Source: an uncultured Fibrobacter sp.
GTDB lineage: Bacteria; Fibrobacterota; Fibrobacteria; Fibrobacterales; Fibrobacteraceae
Direction: 5' to 3'
DNA length: 64,000 bases
Assembly (NCBI GenBank): GCA_946414075.1
Contig: CAMKNA010000004.1
Location: 1-64,000 of the forward strand
Positions 8,242 to 18,234 of this stretch are shown in pieces. Positions within the stretch are counted from its first letter, which is position 1. The number at the start of each line of letters is the position of its first letter. The notes below the pieces were generated by a model. It saw only the letters and a program-made list of their open reading frames with translations, ran no database searches and was not told the DNA's origin. Both the position numbers and the translations under genes were made by a program.

Positions 8242-10839
8242 CTATTTCTTTTTCAGCCAAGAACCACACAGGTACATCGTAAAGATGATGCTTGTAATCA
8301 GGAACATGGCAATGCTGATGCAGGCCAGGTCGCCGATGCCCTTGAGCCCGCGGTGGGTGGTGAACAGGAAACCTACAAAGCCAGCAATGGTGGTGGTGGA
8401 GCTTGCCATCACGTTACGGCCGGTAGTGTCCATCAGCTGGCGCAGTGTCAGGTTCTTGTCCGAAATCCAGGAAGTAATCATGTGGATGGTGGCGTCAATA
8501 CCGATACCCAGTGCCATGGGGATTACAATCACGTTGTAGATGCTGATCTTGCCGAACTCAAACATGTCGGTTAGGAATCCGAGCAGCCCGAGGGTGAGCA
8601 CGACGCCCATGCCGAAGGACACGCAGCCCGCAAGGAACAGTTTGGGCTTGCGGAAAGAGATTACCAGCGTACCGAAGATTACCAAGATGATGACCAGAGC
8701 CAGGCGGAAACTGTCCTTCTTTACGGAATCGATCACGTCGGAGAGGATAAACTGCGAAGAGAAGGTTCGCAGCTCTTCGCCGTCGAAATTCCAGTGGCCG
8801 TAGCGCTCCTGGAAACGGTGCAGGGCGTGGGCATCCCAGCTGGGGAAGTCTCCGTATATAAAGCCAATCTTTCCGTAGCTGCCGTCTTTTTCGCGAAGCA
8901 GATCCAGAGTCCAGCTTGGCACGTCTTCGGCAGAGAAGGGCTTTTCTACAGAGGAGAGCTTGCGGAGATTCGCAATGTTCACGGAATCGTCTCCTTCAGC
9001 TCGGTCAAACACGCGGGCCTCTACCAGGTCGCGGATTTCTTCGATCACTTCGAGACGTGCTTCCTGGGAATCCTTGGGTGGCACGAAACTCTTGAGAGTG
9101 AGAAAACTCCCTAGGGTGGTGTCCTTCTCTACATGCAGGCGGACCATCAGCGTGTCGTAAAGCTTGTCCAGTTGCTCGGGTTTGGATCCCATGACGGCGG
9201 CCGGGGTCGATGTAACGGCCTTGCCTGTAGCGCGGGTCACCTTCGTAGAAATCTTGTTGCTTGCCGTCTTGACATTTGTCGAAATGCGGCGGAGATTGCG
9301 CAGGTTGTGTTCAAAATCCACATCCTGGGCGAACCAGAGAGAAACGGCACCGAGGGCGAAACCTGCAAAGGCCACATACTTAAAGAAACGCAGGATTTTT
9401 GCTTCGTCCCAGGACCTGGGCAACAGAGTGTTGTCGGGGGCCTTTGGGATACCGCCCATGCACTTGACAAGTACCGGTAGGAACAGCACCGAAGTCAGCA
9501 TACTAAACAGCACACCCATGGAAGCCACCACGCCGAATTCATAGAACCCGCGGAAATGAGCCGCAAGGAGAGTGAGGAAGGCGGCAATGGTGGTGAAGCT
9601 CGCTAGTATGAAAGGTTTGAGCATCTTGCGCTGTGCCGCTTCAAGAACTTCTTCGAGGGTCGCAAACTTGTGCATCAATTTTTGGGAGGTTCCCAAAATA
9701 TGGATAGAATAGTCGATGCCGATACCCAGGATGATGGAAGCCACAAACACCGTGAAGGGGTTCAGCTTGCCGTAGAATAGGGCCGTAAAAGCCAGCGTCG
9801 GGAGACAGGCGTATAGCACGGAAGCGGTCACTAGGATTGGGCCCTTGACGCTCCTGAAGAAGAAGATGGTGAGGAAGATGATAAGTACAAGGCTTATACC
9901 GAAGGAGAAGATGGAATCATTGGCCACCTCGTCTACTTCCTTGAGACCCTCGTAGGTGCCTTCCACCGTAAAGCGTGTGGGAACGGGATAGGTCTTGCTG
10001 CTGAAATAGGCCAGCAGGGAATCGGTACGGGCCAAGATGTGGGTCACGAATTCGTAGTCCGTAGAGGGCTTGATGAGCTTCGCGTTCACCACGCCGTTGT
10101 AGAGGATCTTTCCGGTGCTGTCGGGGCGCGGGGAACCGATCAGGCGGTTCTTGAGTGCCGATGGGATAGTCGATTTCGGGTTCCATTCGTCCTCGTCAGT
10201 AAGCAATTTGGCGTCTGCTTCAGTCACAACGGTCGAATCGGATTTATTCTTTTTAAAGAATGCGTCAAAAGCGCTCACGGCTTCATCTGGAAGGCCAAGT
10301 TCCCGGGGCAAGTTCTCGTCAACCCAGACACGCTCCTTTTTCGGCTCGCTCTCGACCAAATCAACTACCAGGGGGCCGTTCTTGCGGCCGATTTCAAGTT
10401 GCAGGTCTTCCAGATTGTCGCGGATGTTTTCAAGGTGCTTTACAGGCAAGTAGAGAAGAGCGTTGTCTTTGAAGAATTGATTCTCGTTATCCACTTGAGT
10501 GGAGACGAAATCGCCTTGCCAGTTTTTGTGAATGTAGTTGGTAATAGAATCTTGTAGGGCCACTACCAGATTCATATCTTCGCTTTGGATGGCGATCATG
10601 AATTTATCGGTAGAGCCGAAGCGCTGGTAGGATTCCTCGAGAGCCTTTACGCTAGGGGTCCCTTCTGGCAACAGGTGGGAAAGATCGGCATCCAGTTTTA
10701 ATCCGGGCTTGAAAAGGATGGGAATTGCGCAAAGAAGGGCGATAACCAGGTAAAAGGCGAGAGCCTTGTATTGGTGGGCGCAAATTAGGGGGATGTACCA
10801 GTTGGAAAATCGTTCAATCAGTGTTTTTTTCATTGCCAT
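8242..10839 (-). CDS. RND-superfamily (MMPL-type) exporter
   Basis: A protein of about 865 residues with two halves, each made of one membrane helix, a large periplasmic loop and a block of about five helices; the blocks contain the paired signature GIGIDYSIHILGT and GIGIDATIHMITS. This is the layout of single-subunit RND/MMPL exporters such as hopanoid or lipid transporters. The substrate is unknown. It lies between an LTA-synthase-like enzyme and a NicO transporter on the same strand with gaps of 14-18 bases. Start choice among ATG 10839, ATG 10833 and TTG 10848 is uncertain. Confidence 0.8.
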   Translation of the reverse strand: MAMKKTLIERFSNWYIPLICAHQYKALAFYLVIALLCAIPILFKPGLKLDADLSHLLPEGTPSVKALEESYQRFGSTDKFMIAIQSEDMNLVVALQDSITNYIHKNWQGDFVSTQVDNENQFFKDNALLYLPVKHLENIRDNLEDLQLEIGRKNGPLVVDLVESEPKKERVWVDENLPRELGLPDEAVSAFDAFFKKNKSDSTVVTEADAKLLTDEDEWNPKSTIPSALKNRLIGSPRPDSTGKILYNGVVNAKLIKPSTDYEFVTHILARTDSLLAYFSSKTYPVPTRFTVEGTYEGLKEVDEVANDSIFSFGISLVLIIFLTIFFFRSVKGPILVTASVLYACLPTLAFTALFYGKLNPFTVFVASIILGIGIDYSIHILGTSQKLMHKFATLEEVLEAAQRKMLKPFILASFTTIAAFLTLLAAHFRGFYEFGVVASMGVLFSMLTSVLFLPVLVKCMGGIPKAPDNTLLPRSWDEAKILRFFKYVAFAGFALGAVSLWFAQDVDFEHNLRNLRRISTNVKTASNKISTKVTRATGKAVTSTPAAVMGSKPEQLDKLYDTLMVRLHVEKDTTLGSFLTLKSFVPPKDSQEARLEVIEEIRDLVEARVFDRAEGDDSVNIANLRKLSSVEKPFSAEDVPSWTLDLLREKDGSYGKIGFIYGDFPSWDAHALHRFQERYGHWNFDGEELRTFSSQFILSDVIDSVKKDSFRLALVIILVIFGTLVISFRKPKLFLAGCVSFGMGVVLTLGLLGFLTDMFEFGKISIYNVIVIPMALGIGIDATIHMITSWISDKNLTLRQLMDTTGRNVMASSTTTIAGFVGFLFTTHRGLKGIGDLACISIAMFLITSIIFTMYLCGSWLKKK

Positions 10840-10857
10840 AGGTGGCAATATAAAAAA

Positions 10858-12822
10858 CTACGGCATCATGATGTCGTTACGGAGTACAGAACGTAAGGCT
10901 TTGGAAGCGCTTACGGCTCTCTTTTTCCAGGCAAGGTCGGTGGCATCTGTTGTGAGTGAGTATGGTGATTCTCCACCAACATCAGCTCGGTAAACATCTT
11001 CGTTCTCGAGTCCACCTGTTAGCACATGGTCGCGGAAACCCAGGTAATAGGCATTTTGGGAGAAAAAAACCGAAGGCTGTTCTGCGGGACGCTCCTGGGC
11101 AAGCAGGTCGTAACCCCAGAAATGGTTGGGTTCACGAACGCCGGCAAGATCGAAAATGGTGGGTCCTAAATCCAGTTGTGACGCCACATCTTCGCGGATG
11201 GAGAGCCCGTTGAACAGGTTCGTATCGGCAGAAAAGATGCCGATGAAAATTTGGGATGCCGAAAGCCCTAGTGGCTGCGGGACCTTGTAATCTATAGAAT
11301 CTACGGGAGTGTCGTGATCTCCCGATATGATGACTACCGTGTTTTGGAAATCGGGACGCTTGAAAAGGGCTTCGAAAAAACGCCCTAATTGGGCATCCGT
11401 ATAGCGTATGGCGTTACGATAGCGTACCGTTGCGTCATCGGGCCGAGAAGCAAAAGAAAGGGGATAATTGAAAAACGGAATGTGGGATGCGATAGTATTG
11501 AATGACAGGAGCCAGGGCTTGTCCGTTGGTAGCTTTGTCAAAAGTCTCAATGCCGCATCGACGCCCATGCTGTCGACCGCACCGTCTTCAGTTTCTTCTT
11601 CTGGAAGGAACCAGTTTTTCCCATAGAATTTTTCAACAAAAGACATGGTGTGGTCAAAAATAGGATTAGAAACGGTCATATAGTTTTTTTGGTATTTTGT
11701 TAAGAATTCCGGAAAGCCTTTGAACTTGTTTGCAGCGTAAAAGCTGGGGACATCGCGGTTCGGGTGAGAGGGAAAACCCATGTAGGTGGACATGGTTCCA
11801 CGCACGGTTGGATACCCCCCACTAAAGGCGTTCTTGAACCAGATGCCGCCTACATTTGCCAGTTTCCAAATGTTTGGGGCAAGAGCAGTGTCTCCGGTCA
11901 ACATCTTGTTAAAGAAGCGTCCCTTGAATGATTCCCCCATAATGAAAACGATGTTATAGGGCTTTTTTGCCCTGTATTCATGGGTCGGGGCTCCACGATA
12001 CATTGGGAATTCTAGGGCGTTGCTGCAGCCATGCCTAAAGTCTTCTGGCAAGAATGTATCCAAATCGCTTACTAGTTCTTCGGTGATTTTAGCATTGTCA
12101 TGAACGAACTCGAATGTTTCAACTGCGGCGATATGCAAAATTGGTGCGGTAAGCGTATGCTTGCCCAGCGTAAAGCGCATGTCCACCTTCGTGTGCGTTA
12201 CGGGAATTTCAATCCAGCCGCGGGTGCCCGTAAGGAACAGTACGAGCGGTACCAGTGATAGGGCCATGCCGATGGAGAACATCGCGACAGGTATTTTGTG
12301 GGAGGGGGGAGTCCAGCTTCCATCAGAATTGTTGAGAACAAGTGATTGTCGCTGTTTGTTGATTTTGCGAGTGTAGAAGACAATAAAAGCGATGGATCCC
12401 ACAAAACACAGAAAAACCATCGAGACCCAAAGTACGGTCCCCAGCAAGTCACCGCCTAATGTAGAGACCGTTGTTTCATCGGTGATGTTTGAAATATGGA
12501 AATAGGTTCTGAGAAAAGAATAGGAGAGCCTTTGGTGTGAAAAGCGGAATACATCGTAATCCGTTATGGCCACAAAGAAATAGAGAGCGTAAAATAGGGC
12601 GAGCCCCCGTGGAGCCCTTGCAAAACCGAAGAGAGCAGCCATTACAAGAATGGCGCCGAAAGCCATGAATACCTGCCAGACAATTTTGCCTTCGAACATT
12701 TCCGTTAACGAAAGTCCAAGCGGGTCGGGGAGACTGTAAAAAATTACCAGCAGTATGCTCTGCACCACAAGGGCCGCGAACGCCATGTAAGGAAACGGGC
12801 TTGTAAATTTCATTTTCGACAT
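10858..12822 (-). CDS. LTA synthase-like membrane sulfatase/phosphotransferase
   Basis: About 654 residues: five or so N-terminal membrane helices, then a periplasmic alkaline-phosphatase-fold domain. It shows NIVFIMGES (first metal ligand Glu), GGYPTVRGTMSTYMGFPSH (nucleophile region, Thr) and VVIISGDHDTP (metal-binding Asp and His). Such enzymes transfer phosphoglycerol or phosphoethanolamine to glycans or lipids. The start at ATG 12822 follows a TATATTTTG promoter-like element. It heads a minus-strand operon with the RND exporter and NicO genes and is divergent from two related genes at 12.9-16.8 kb. The acceptor is unknown. Confidence 0.8.
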   Translation of the reverse strand: MSKMKFTSPFPYMAFAALVVQSILLVIFYSLPDPLGLSLTEMFEGKIVWQVFMAFGAILVMAALFGFARAPRGLALFYALYFFVAITDYDVFRFSHQRLSYSFLRTYFHISNITDETTVSTLGGDLLGTVLWVSMVFLCFVGSIAFIVFYTRKINKQRQSLVLNNSDGSWTPPSHKIPVAMFSIGMALSLVPLVLFLTGTRGWIEIPVTHTKVDMRFTLGKHTLTAPILHIAAVETFEFVHDNAKITEELVSDLDTFLPEDFRHGCSNALEFPMYRGAPTHEYRAKKPYNIVFIMGESFKGRFFNKMLTGDTALAPNIWKLANVGGIWFKNAFSGGYPTVRGTMSTYMGFPSHPNRDVPSFYAANKFKGFPEFLTKYQKNYMTVSNPIFDHTMSFVEKFYGKNWFLPEEETEDGAVDSMGVDAALRLLTKLPTDKPWLLSFNTIASHIPFFNYPLSFASRPDDATVRYRNAIRYTDAQLGRFFEALFKRPDFQNTVVIISGDHDTPVDSIDYKVPQPLGLSASQIFIGIFSADTNLFNGLSIREDVASQLDLGPTIFDLAGVREPNHFWGYDLLAQERPAEQPSVFFSQNAYYLGFRDHVLTGGLENEDVYRADVGGESPYSLTTDATDLAWKKRAVSASKALRSVLRNDIMMP

Positions 12823-12857
12823 TTTATCACTACAAAATATAGAAATCTGCATCCCTT

Positions 12858-12888
12858 TTGACGCCACCCTTGTAAAAACCTATATTTG
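12858..12888 (+). promoter_or_regulatory. Promoter of the sulfatase-flippase operon
   Basis: TTGACG at 12858-12863 is separated by exactly 17 bases from TATATTTG at 12881-12888, followed 28 bases later by the ATG. The -10 element is identical to the one in front of zur. The divergent gene on the other strand has TATATTTTG in the same region. Confidence 0.7.
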
Positions 12889-12916
12889 ATGCCGGTAATA
12901 GGTAAGAGGTTTTGAC

Positions 12917-14854
12917 ATGTTTCGCTGGTATTGGCTCTTCTATGCACTTATTTTAATTGCGGGCCGCTTTTCTCTTCTGCTGTCGCTGTATTGTTTGAAA
13001 ACTCCTTTTGGGGGCGCCTTTGTCGACCGTATTGATAAGTTCTTGTGGCATACGCTTTATGTAGAATCTGGCGTGTGCATGGCTCTGGCAACCTGCTTCT
13101 ATGCTATATCCTTCTTTGTTCGTGGTAAAGGCGTTCGGGTCCTGAAAATAGTTTCCATTGTTCTCGGTGCACTATATTTGATCCTTGCTGGCACTGATGA
13201 CGAAATCATGCGCTGGATGAGCCAGAAACTTTCGCTTTCCTTCATCAGTACCTATATTCTTGCCTTTTCTGATACTGAACTCGCGTCAAATATATTCTGG
13301 GGGGATGCCTTCCATTTCTTGCTAACGGTTGGTATTGTTGTCTTCTTCTCTGCCATTTTGGTCTTTTTTACGGTAAAGAAGAAACAGACTGTTTTTTTTG
13401 CGGCCCCTTACAAGAAAAACATCCTGTCTTTGAGTGTCATGCTTGTTCTTGCTGTTGTAGGCTGCACCTCGTTCTGGTGGTACAATCCTGTTTCAAGACG
13501 GCAAGTACGCATTAAACCTGTCATATATAGTTTTACTGACAATGTTCTCGAAATCTTAAAAACGAGAAATCCGCCAGCCAACTACAACGAGGGGATCGTA
13601 GCGCTTCGCGGAGACCCCAATGCAGAATACCCATTTTGGAAAGAAGCGAAAAATGAGCCGGCTGCACAAGAAGCGTTTAAATCAAAAAGTCTGGACGAAA
13701 AGCCGGATATTATCCTATTTACCATCGAAAGTCTTCGCGGCTGGACCAATGACATGCGAGTCAAGGAGAATTGTGATCGGGCCCCCCATCTGTGCGAGCT
13801 TTCCAAAAACAGCCTGTACTTTCCGTACGCCTACAGCGTAGGCTCTCCGTCCATTGAAGGCCTTCTTGGAATCATGGAAGGGGTCTTGAGTTTACCCCAC
13901 CATGTGCTGCTCAACAGTTATCCCAATACCAGGATGCGGTCTATTTCTGAAATCCTGCGCGATTTTGACTACCATACCGAAGTACTTATAGGATCGGACC
14001 CGTATTTTGATAACGGGATGGTTTGGTTTCAAAAATGGTTTGATTATGTAGAATACAAGCCTGAGAATCACAGCGATGTCGCCATGGCGCATCGTTTCAT
14101 AGAGCACTACAATTCAAGGCCCAAAGGGAAGCCCCTATTTTACCACTGGATGAGCTGTAGTATGCATATTCCCTTTGACCTGCCCAAGGACATGGGAGAA
14201 AAACCAGAAGACCTGGATGAAGCTTACTTACGGTCTGTCGCTTACATGGACAGTGCTCTTGGCCTTATCATGGATGAAGTTGCTAGGGGGGAACGGGCTA
14301 GCAATACGATATACATTCTGACCGGCGACCACTCTCTTCCCTCTAGCGATCAGATGCCGACAGTGGAGCGGGTTGGTCAGGCATCGGATGCTTTTACTTG
14401 GGTGTCTCTTCTCTTTTCGGGTCCGGGAATTACTCCCAACATCGACACCCGGCCGGTGTCGCAGGGTGATATTGCCCCATCCATCATCGGGTATCTTGGC
14501 CTGGATGCGTCAAACCACTTTATGGGAACGAATCTTCTGCGGTGCAAGGGTGCAGATTCATCTTGCAACCTAGACTTGCCCCCTGTTTATTCTTTCCGTT
14601 CAGGCGATATGGGGCTCCGCAACGATTCGCTCACTTTCCTGCTTCCAAATGTGGAAGGAAAAGATCTTGCGCTTGTTTTGAAAAAGGAGCACGAGCCGAC
14701 ATGGGATGTATCAAATCCAGTTGAAGGGTATGTAAACGAACCGCCCATTGAAATTAATCGTGAAGAGAAAGTTAAGGCAACAGAAACCATGCGCGCAATT
14801 TCAGATACATGGAAGTATTTAGTCTACAGAAACAAGCTAATGCCACCAAAATAG
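12917..14854 (+). CDS. LTA synthase-like membrane phosphotransferase, paralog 2
   Basis: A 645-residue protein with about five N-terminal membrane helices and a periplasmic sulfatase-fold domain. Key stretches are DIILFTIESLRGW (metal-binding Glu), GSPSIEGLLGIMEG (nucleophile region) and YILTGDHSLPSS (metal-binding Asp and His). The nucleophile position appears to be Ser (PSIEG), where the minus-strand paralog has Thr (PTVRG). It shares overall design and long identical stretches with the next gene, indicating tandem duplication. Its operon position with a flippase suggests modification of an exported surface glycan or lipid. Confidence 0.8.
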   Translation: MFRWYWLFYALILIAGRFSLLLSLYCLKTPFGGAFVDRIDKFLWHTLYVESGVCMALATCFYAISFFVRGKGVRVLKIVSIVLGALYLILAGTDDEIMRWMSQKLSLSFISTYILAFSDTELASNIFWGDAFHFLLTVGIVVFFSAILVFFTVKKKQTVFFAAPYKKNILSLSVMLVLAVVGCTSFWWYNPVSRRQVRIKPVIYSFTDNVLEILKTRNPPANYNEGIVALRGDPNAEYPFWKEAKNEPAAQEAFKSKSLDEKPDIILFTIESLRGWTNDMRVKENCDRAPHLCELSKNSLYFPYAYSVGSPSIEGLLGIMEGVLSLPHHVLLNSYPNTRMRSISEILRDFDYHTEVLIGSDPYFDNGMVWFQKWFDYVEYKPENHSDVAMAHRFIEHYNSRPKGKPLFYHWMSCSMHIPFDLPKDMGEKPEDLDEAYLRSVAYMDSALGLIMDEVARGERASNTIYILTGDHSLPSSDQMPTVERVGQASDAFTWVSLLFSGPGITPNIDTRPVSQGDIAPSIIGYLGLDASNHFMGTNLLRCKGADSSCNLDLPPVYSFRSGDMGLRNDSLTFLLPNVEGKDLALVLKKEHEPTWDVSNPVEGYVNEPPIEINREEKVKATETMRAISDTWKYLVYRNKLMPPK

Positions 14855-14867
14855 GTTTTTTCGCATC

Positions 14868-16823
14868 ATGCTCAAAAAATTATTGTGTACTCCGCTTTAT
14901 TGGATAGTCTTTGCGATTGTATTGATTCTTGGGCGTATATCCCTTCTTTGCTCGCTGTATCTTTTTAAAAATCCTTTTGGCAGTCCCTTTGTAGAGAACA
15001 TTCATAAGTTCCTATGGCATTCCATTTATGTAGAAGCGGGGGTTGTCTTGGCAATAACGACATGCCTTATATTCGCTTCGTTGTGGATTCGCGGCAAAGG
15101 GTTTGTTGTCTTAAAGATTTTTACCGTGTTCATTGGTGTCTTGTATATCGTTACTGCCGGGATAGATGACGAAATACAGCGATGGATGTTCCAAAAATTC
15201 ACCCCTTCCTTTATAAGTTGCTATATCAATGCGTTTACCGACACTTCTATTGCGATGGATGTTTTTTCCGGTGACGCGTTCCATTTTATCTTGACGGTCT
15301 TCCTTGTTTCATTGTTCAGTGCTGTTGTCATTATAGTTACCTATAAGGCCGATCTGAATCAAATGGCGCATAAGTCGTTTAAGAAGAGGCAACTGATTGT
15401 TTTAGGTGTCTCGTTGCTTCTGGCTATTGTCGGCTGTACATCGTTCTGGTGGTTTCATCCGCTGCCACGGCGGCAAGTTCGTATCAAACCCGTCGTTTAT
15501 ACCTTTATTAGCGAGCTTATCAATACGGTCGATGCAAGACATGCCCCGGACAACTATCGAGAGGGCGTCTTAGCGCTTGGCGGAAATCCAGATGTCGAGT
15601 ATCCCTTTTGGAAAGAAGCAAAAAACGAAGCAGAGTCTATAGGCCTTTTTAAAGAAAAGTCGTTTGATGAAAAGCCAGATATTATCCTATTCACTATTGA
15701 AACTCTTCGTGGATGGGTGAGTGACATGCGGATTGGTACTGCTTGCAATGACCTTCCCCATTTATGCAAGCTGGCGAAAAATGGACTTTATTTTCCCAAC
15801 ACCCATAGTGTAGGGGCGCCTTCCATAGAAGGCCTTCTTGGGATTATGGAGGGAATCGTTAGCCATCCCGATGTTGTCCTTTTAAACAATTATCCCAACA
15901 CTCGGATGCGGGCTCTTCCTGAAGTATTGCGGGATGCCGGATATTATACCGAAGTGCTCATGGGAACGGATCCACGGTTTGCTAATGAGATTGTTTGGTT
16001 CAATCAGTGGTTTGACTATGTTGAGTACATAGACAACAGCAATGATGTTGACCTGGCCAACCGTTTTCTAGAGCATTATAAGACTCGTCCTACAGATAAG
16101 CCCCTATTTTACCACTGGATGAGCCGGAGCATGCATGTTCCCTTTAACTTGCCCAAAGATATGGGCCCAACCCCCGATGACCCTGCTGTTGCCTACAGAC
16201 GAGCGATTGCCTATATGGATAGTGCACTTGGGATTATCCTTGATGCCGTTGAAAAGGGGCCAAGGGCGCAGAATACACTGTTTGTTCTAACGGGAGACCA
16301 CTCCTTCCCAACGGGGAAACAGGCCCAGCTCGTTGAAAAGTTGGGAAAAATCAATGACGGCCGTTCCTGGGTTTCGCTGATTTTTAATGGACCCAATATA
16401 AACCCGCAAATTGAAACGAGACAGGTCTCCCAGAGTAATATCGCCCCATCGGTTCTTGGCTATCTCAATTTGGATGTTTCCAACAGCTATATGGGAATAG
16501 ACCTGCTCAGCCGAAGGGATTCTCTTTCAACAATAGAATTTCCGCCCGTTTTTTCCTTTGAATATGGCGACATGGGGATGTGGGAAGATTCCATGACATA
16601 CTACCTTTCTCCGATAAAAGGAGATAATCAGGCTCTTGCATTGAAATCTTATTTGGAACCCCTTTGGGACACGACGCAGTTAGTTGACGGATTTGTGCAT
16701 GCTGCCCCAGTCGAAATTTCGGCCGAGAGATTGCATGCCAAGACAAGAACTATGCGCGCTGTTTCTGATGCCTGGAGATACATCGTATATAAGAATAAAC
16801 TTATGCCACCGAAGAGAAAATGA
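14868..16823 (+). CDS. LTA synthase-like membrane phosphotransferase, paralog 3
   Basis: A 651-residue tandem paralog of the preceding gene, starting 13 bases after it. It keeps the same membrane block, DIILFTIETLRGW, GAPSIEGLLGIMEG and LFVLTGDHSFPTG, and even the same C-terminal pattern (KNKLMPPK). As in paralog 2, the presumed nucleophile is Ser. The stop overlaps the flippase start (ATGA), so the two are translationally coupled. A transferase role on surface glycan is inferred from family and neighbours; two similar copies may differ in acceptor or donor. Confidence 0.8.
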   Translation: MLKKLLCTPLYWIVFAIVLILGRISLLCSLYLFKNPFGSPFVENIHKFLWHSIYVEAGVVLAITTCLIFASLWIRGKGFVVLKIFTVFIGVLYIVTAGIDDEIQRWMFQKFTPSFISCYINAFTDTSIAMDVFSGDAFHFILTVFLVSLFSAVVIIVTYKADLNQMAHKSFKKRQLIVLGVSLLLAIVGCTSFWWFHPLPRRQVRIKPVVYTFISELINTVDARHAPDNYREGVLALGGNPDVEYPFWKEAKNEAESIGLFKEKSFDEKPDIILFTIETLRGWVSDMRIGTACNDLPHLCKLAKNGLYFPNTHSVGAPSIEGLLGIMEGIVSHPDVVLLNNYPNTRMRALPEVLRDAGYYTEVLMGTDPRFANEIVWFNQWFDYVEYIDNSNDVDLANRFLEHYKTRPTDKPLFYHWMSRSMHVPFNLPKDMGPTPDDPAVAYRRAIAYMDSALGIILDAVEKGPRAQNTLFVLTGDHSFPTGKQAQLVEKLGKINDGRSWVSLIFNGPNINPQIETRQVSQSNIAPSVLGYLNLDVSNSYMGIDLLSRRDSLSTIEFPPVFSFEYGDMGMWEDSMTYYLSPIKGDNQALALKSYLEPLWDTTQLVDGFVHAAPVEISAERLHAKTRTMRAVSDAWRYIVYKNKLMPPKRK

Positions 16824-18229
16824 ACAATCTGGAAACAGACAGTAAATTCCTAAAGAAAGGGGCCCTGTTTAATATCCTGGGGACGGCGCTCAAGATATGC
16901 GGTCCTCTCTTAACGGTGCTGCTTGCACGCATCTTCGGAGCGACCGAATTCGGTATATTCGTTTCGACTCAGGCCCTGTTGCTAACCATTTCTAGGGCGT
17001 CGACTATAGGCCTTGATAGGGGTTTGCACTGGTACCTGCCTCAGAACAAGTTACACAATCGCCCGCCACATCAGGGAATAATGGAGTCGTTCTGGGTGAC
17101 GATTTCCATTTCCTTGATAATAACCCTTGTTATGTTTGGGATCTCTTTCACGGACTTTGTTTCGAACGAGCTTCCCTATTATGCCCTTTCGCTTGTATTC
17201 TATTCGGGTACATTTGTTTTGAGCAACTCCTCAGAAGGTAATCGTAAGCCCTGGTATGCCATCCTTATCAATGATTTCCTTGTTGCGGTTCTCTCTCCAG
17301 GGGCATCTATTATCTTGCATCTTTGCGGAATTCCCCATGCGCTTCCCTTTGGACTTTTGCTTGGACAAATGGGCGGCTTCATTATGCACTCTCTGGTAAT
17401 CCGTTCCCAGTTCAAGAATATGCCGCTGATTCCCAAGAGACGTATCGAAAAGGAGCTTTTGCTCTATTCTCTGCCTATCGGGTTCAATGTTTTGACGGGA
17501 AATTTGCTGATGCGTTCGACGCTGTGGATGGTTTTGTTCTTCTTGGGAGCCGAAGCGGCAGGTGTTTATGCCTTGATGACCACGCTTGCGAATGGGCTGC
17601 AGACAATCCGAAATGGCTTTAATCCCATTCTGATCCCTGTGGTTTCAGAAATGAGCGAAGAAAGACTGAAAACAGATGTAAAACCGGTCTATTCCTATTG
17701 TGTTTCCATGGCTACCATGATTCAGATTGTCATCGGATTCTTCATCGTCCTTTTCCCTGCCGAAATCATGTCCATTGCAGGCAAGAGCTATGTAATGCAG
17801 CCAAAGGCGTTAGGTATTCTCCTGTTTTTCCAACTTATCGCTACTTTCTTTGGCATGGTCAACACCATCATTGACGGCATTGGGAAAAGTATTGTGAATT
17901 TGAAGGTGAGCCTGCTTGCCCTGGTTCTTTCCCTATTGTTTGGCGTTTTGTTGATACCCCCGTTTGAGTTGGTGGGGGCGGCCCTTTCCATGTTTATTTA
18001 CGGTCTCGCGTCTGCCATCTGCTACAATGTGTATTTGTTGCGTCGGGGAATGCGGCCCTATTCTCCTAAACTGTGGGTGGAGTTGGTTTGGATTCTTGCC
18101 CTTATTGGACTATACATTTTTGTCAATATCGATAGTGTACAACTGGAAATGTGGCATAAGATTGCCATTTATGTTGTCACGATGCTGATTCTTGGCGCCC
18201 AGTATTTGTTCTACAAGAGAAAATTTTAG
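16820..18229 (+). CDS. Polysaccharide/lipid flippase (Wzx/MurJ-like, MOP superfamily)
   Basis: A 469-residue multispanning protein with about 12-14 membrane helices and no large soluble domain. The N-terminus (KKGALFNILGTALKICGPLLTVLLARIFGATEFGIF) follows the Wzx/oligosaccharide flippase pattern of an early helix followed by a G-x-x-x-FG turn. Members flip lipid-linked oligosaccharides across the inner membrane. It is coupled by an ATGA overlap to the LTA-synthase-like gene and ends 5 bases before a converging glycosyltransferase gene. The lipid-linked substrate is unknown. Confidence 0.8.
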   Translation: MNNLETDSKFLKKGALFNILGTALKICGPLLTVLLARIFGATEFGIFVSTQALLLTISRASTIGLDRGLHWYLPQNKLHNRPPHQGIMESFWVTISISLIITLVMFGISFTDFVSNELPYYALSLVFYSGTFVLSNSSEGNRKPWYAILINDFLVAVLSPGASIILHLCGIPHALPFGLLLGQMGGFIMHSLVIRSQFKNMPLIPKRRIEKELLLYSLPIGFNVLTGNLLMRSTLWMVLFFLGAEAAGVYALMTTLANGLQTIRNGFNPILIPVVSEMSEERLKTDVKPVYSYCVSMATMIQIVIGFFIVLFPAEIMSIAGKSYVMQPKALGILLFFQLIATFFGMVNTIIDGIGKSIVNLKVSLLALVLSLLFGVLLIPPFELVGAALSMFIYGLASAICYNVYLLRRGMRPYSPKLWVELVWILALIGLYIFVNIDSVQLEMWHKIAIYVVTMLILGAQYLFYKRKF

Positions 18230-18234
18230 CGCGG

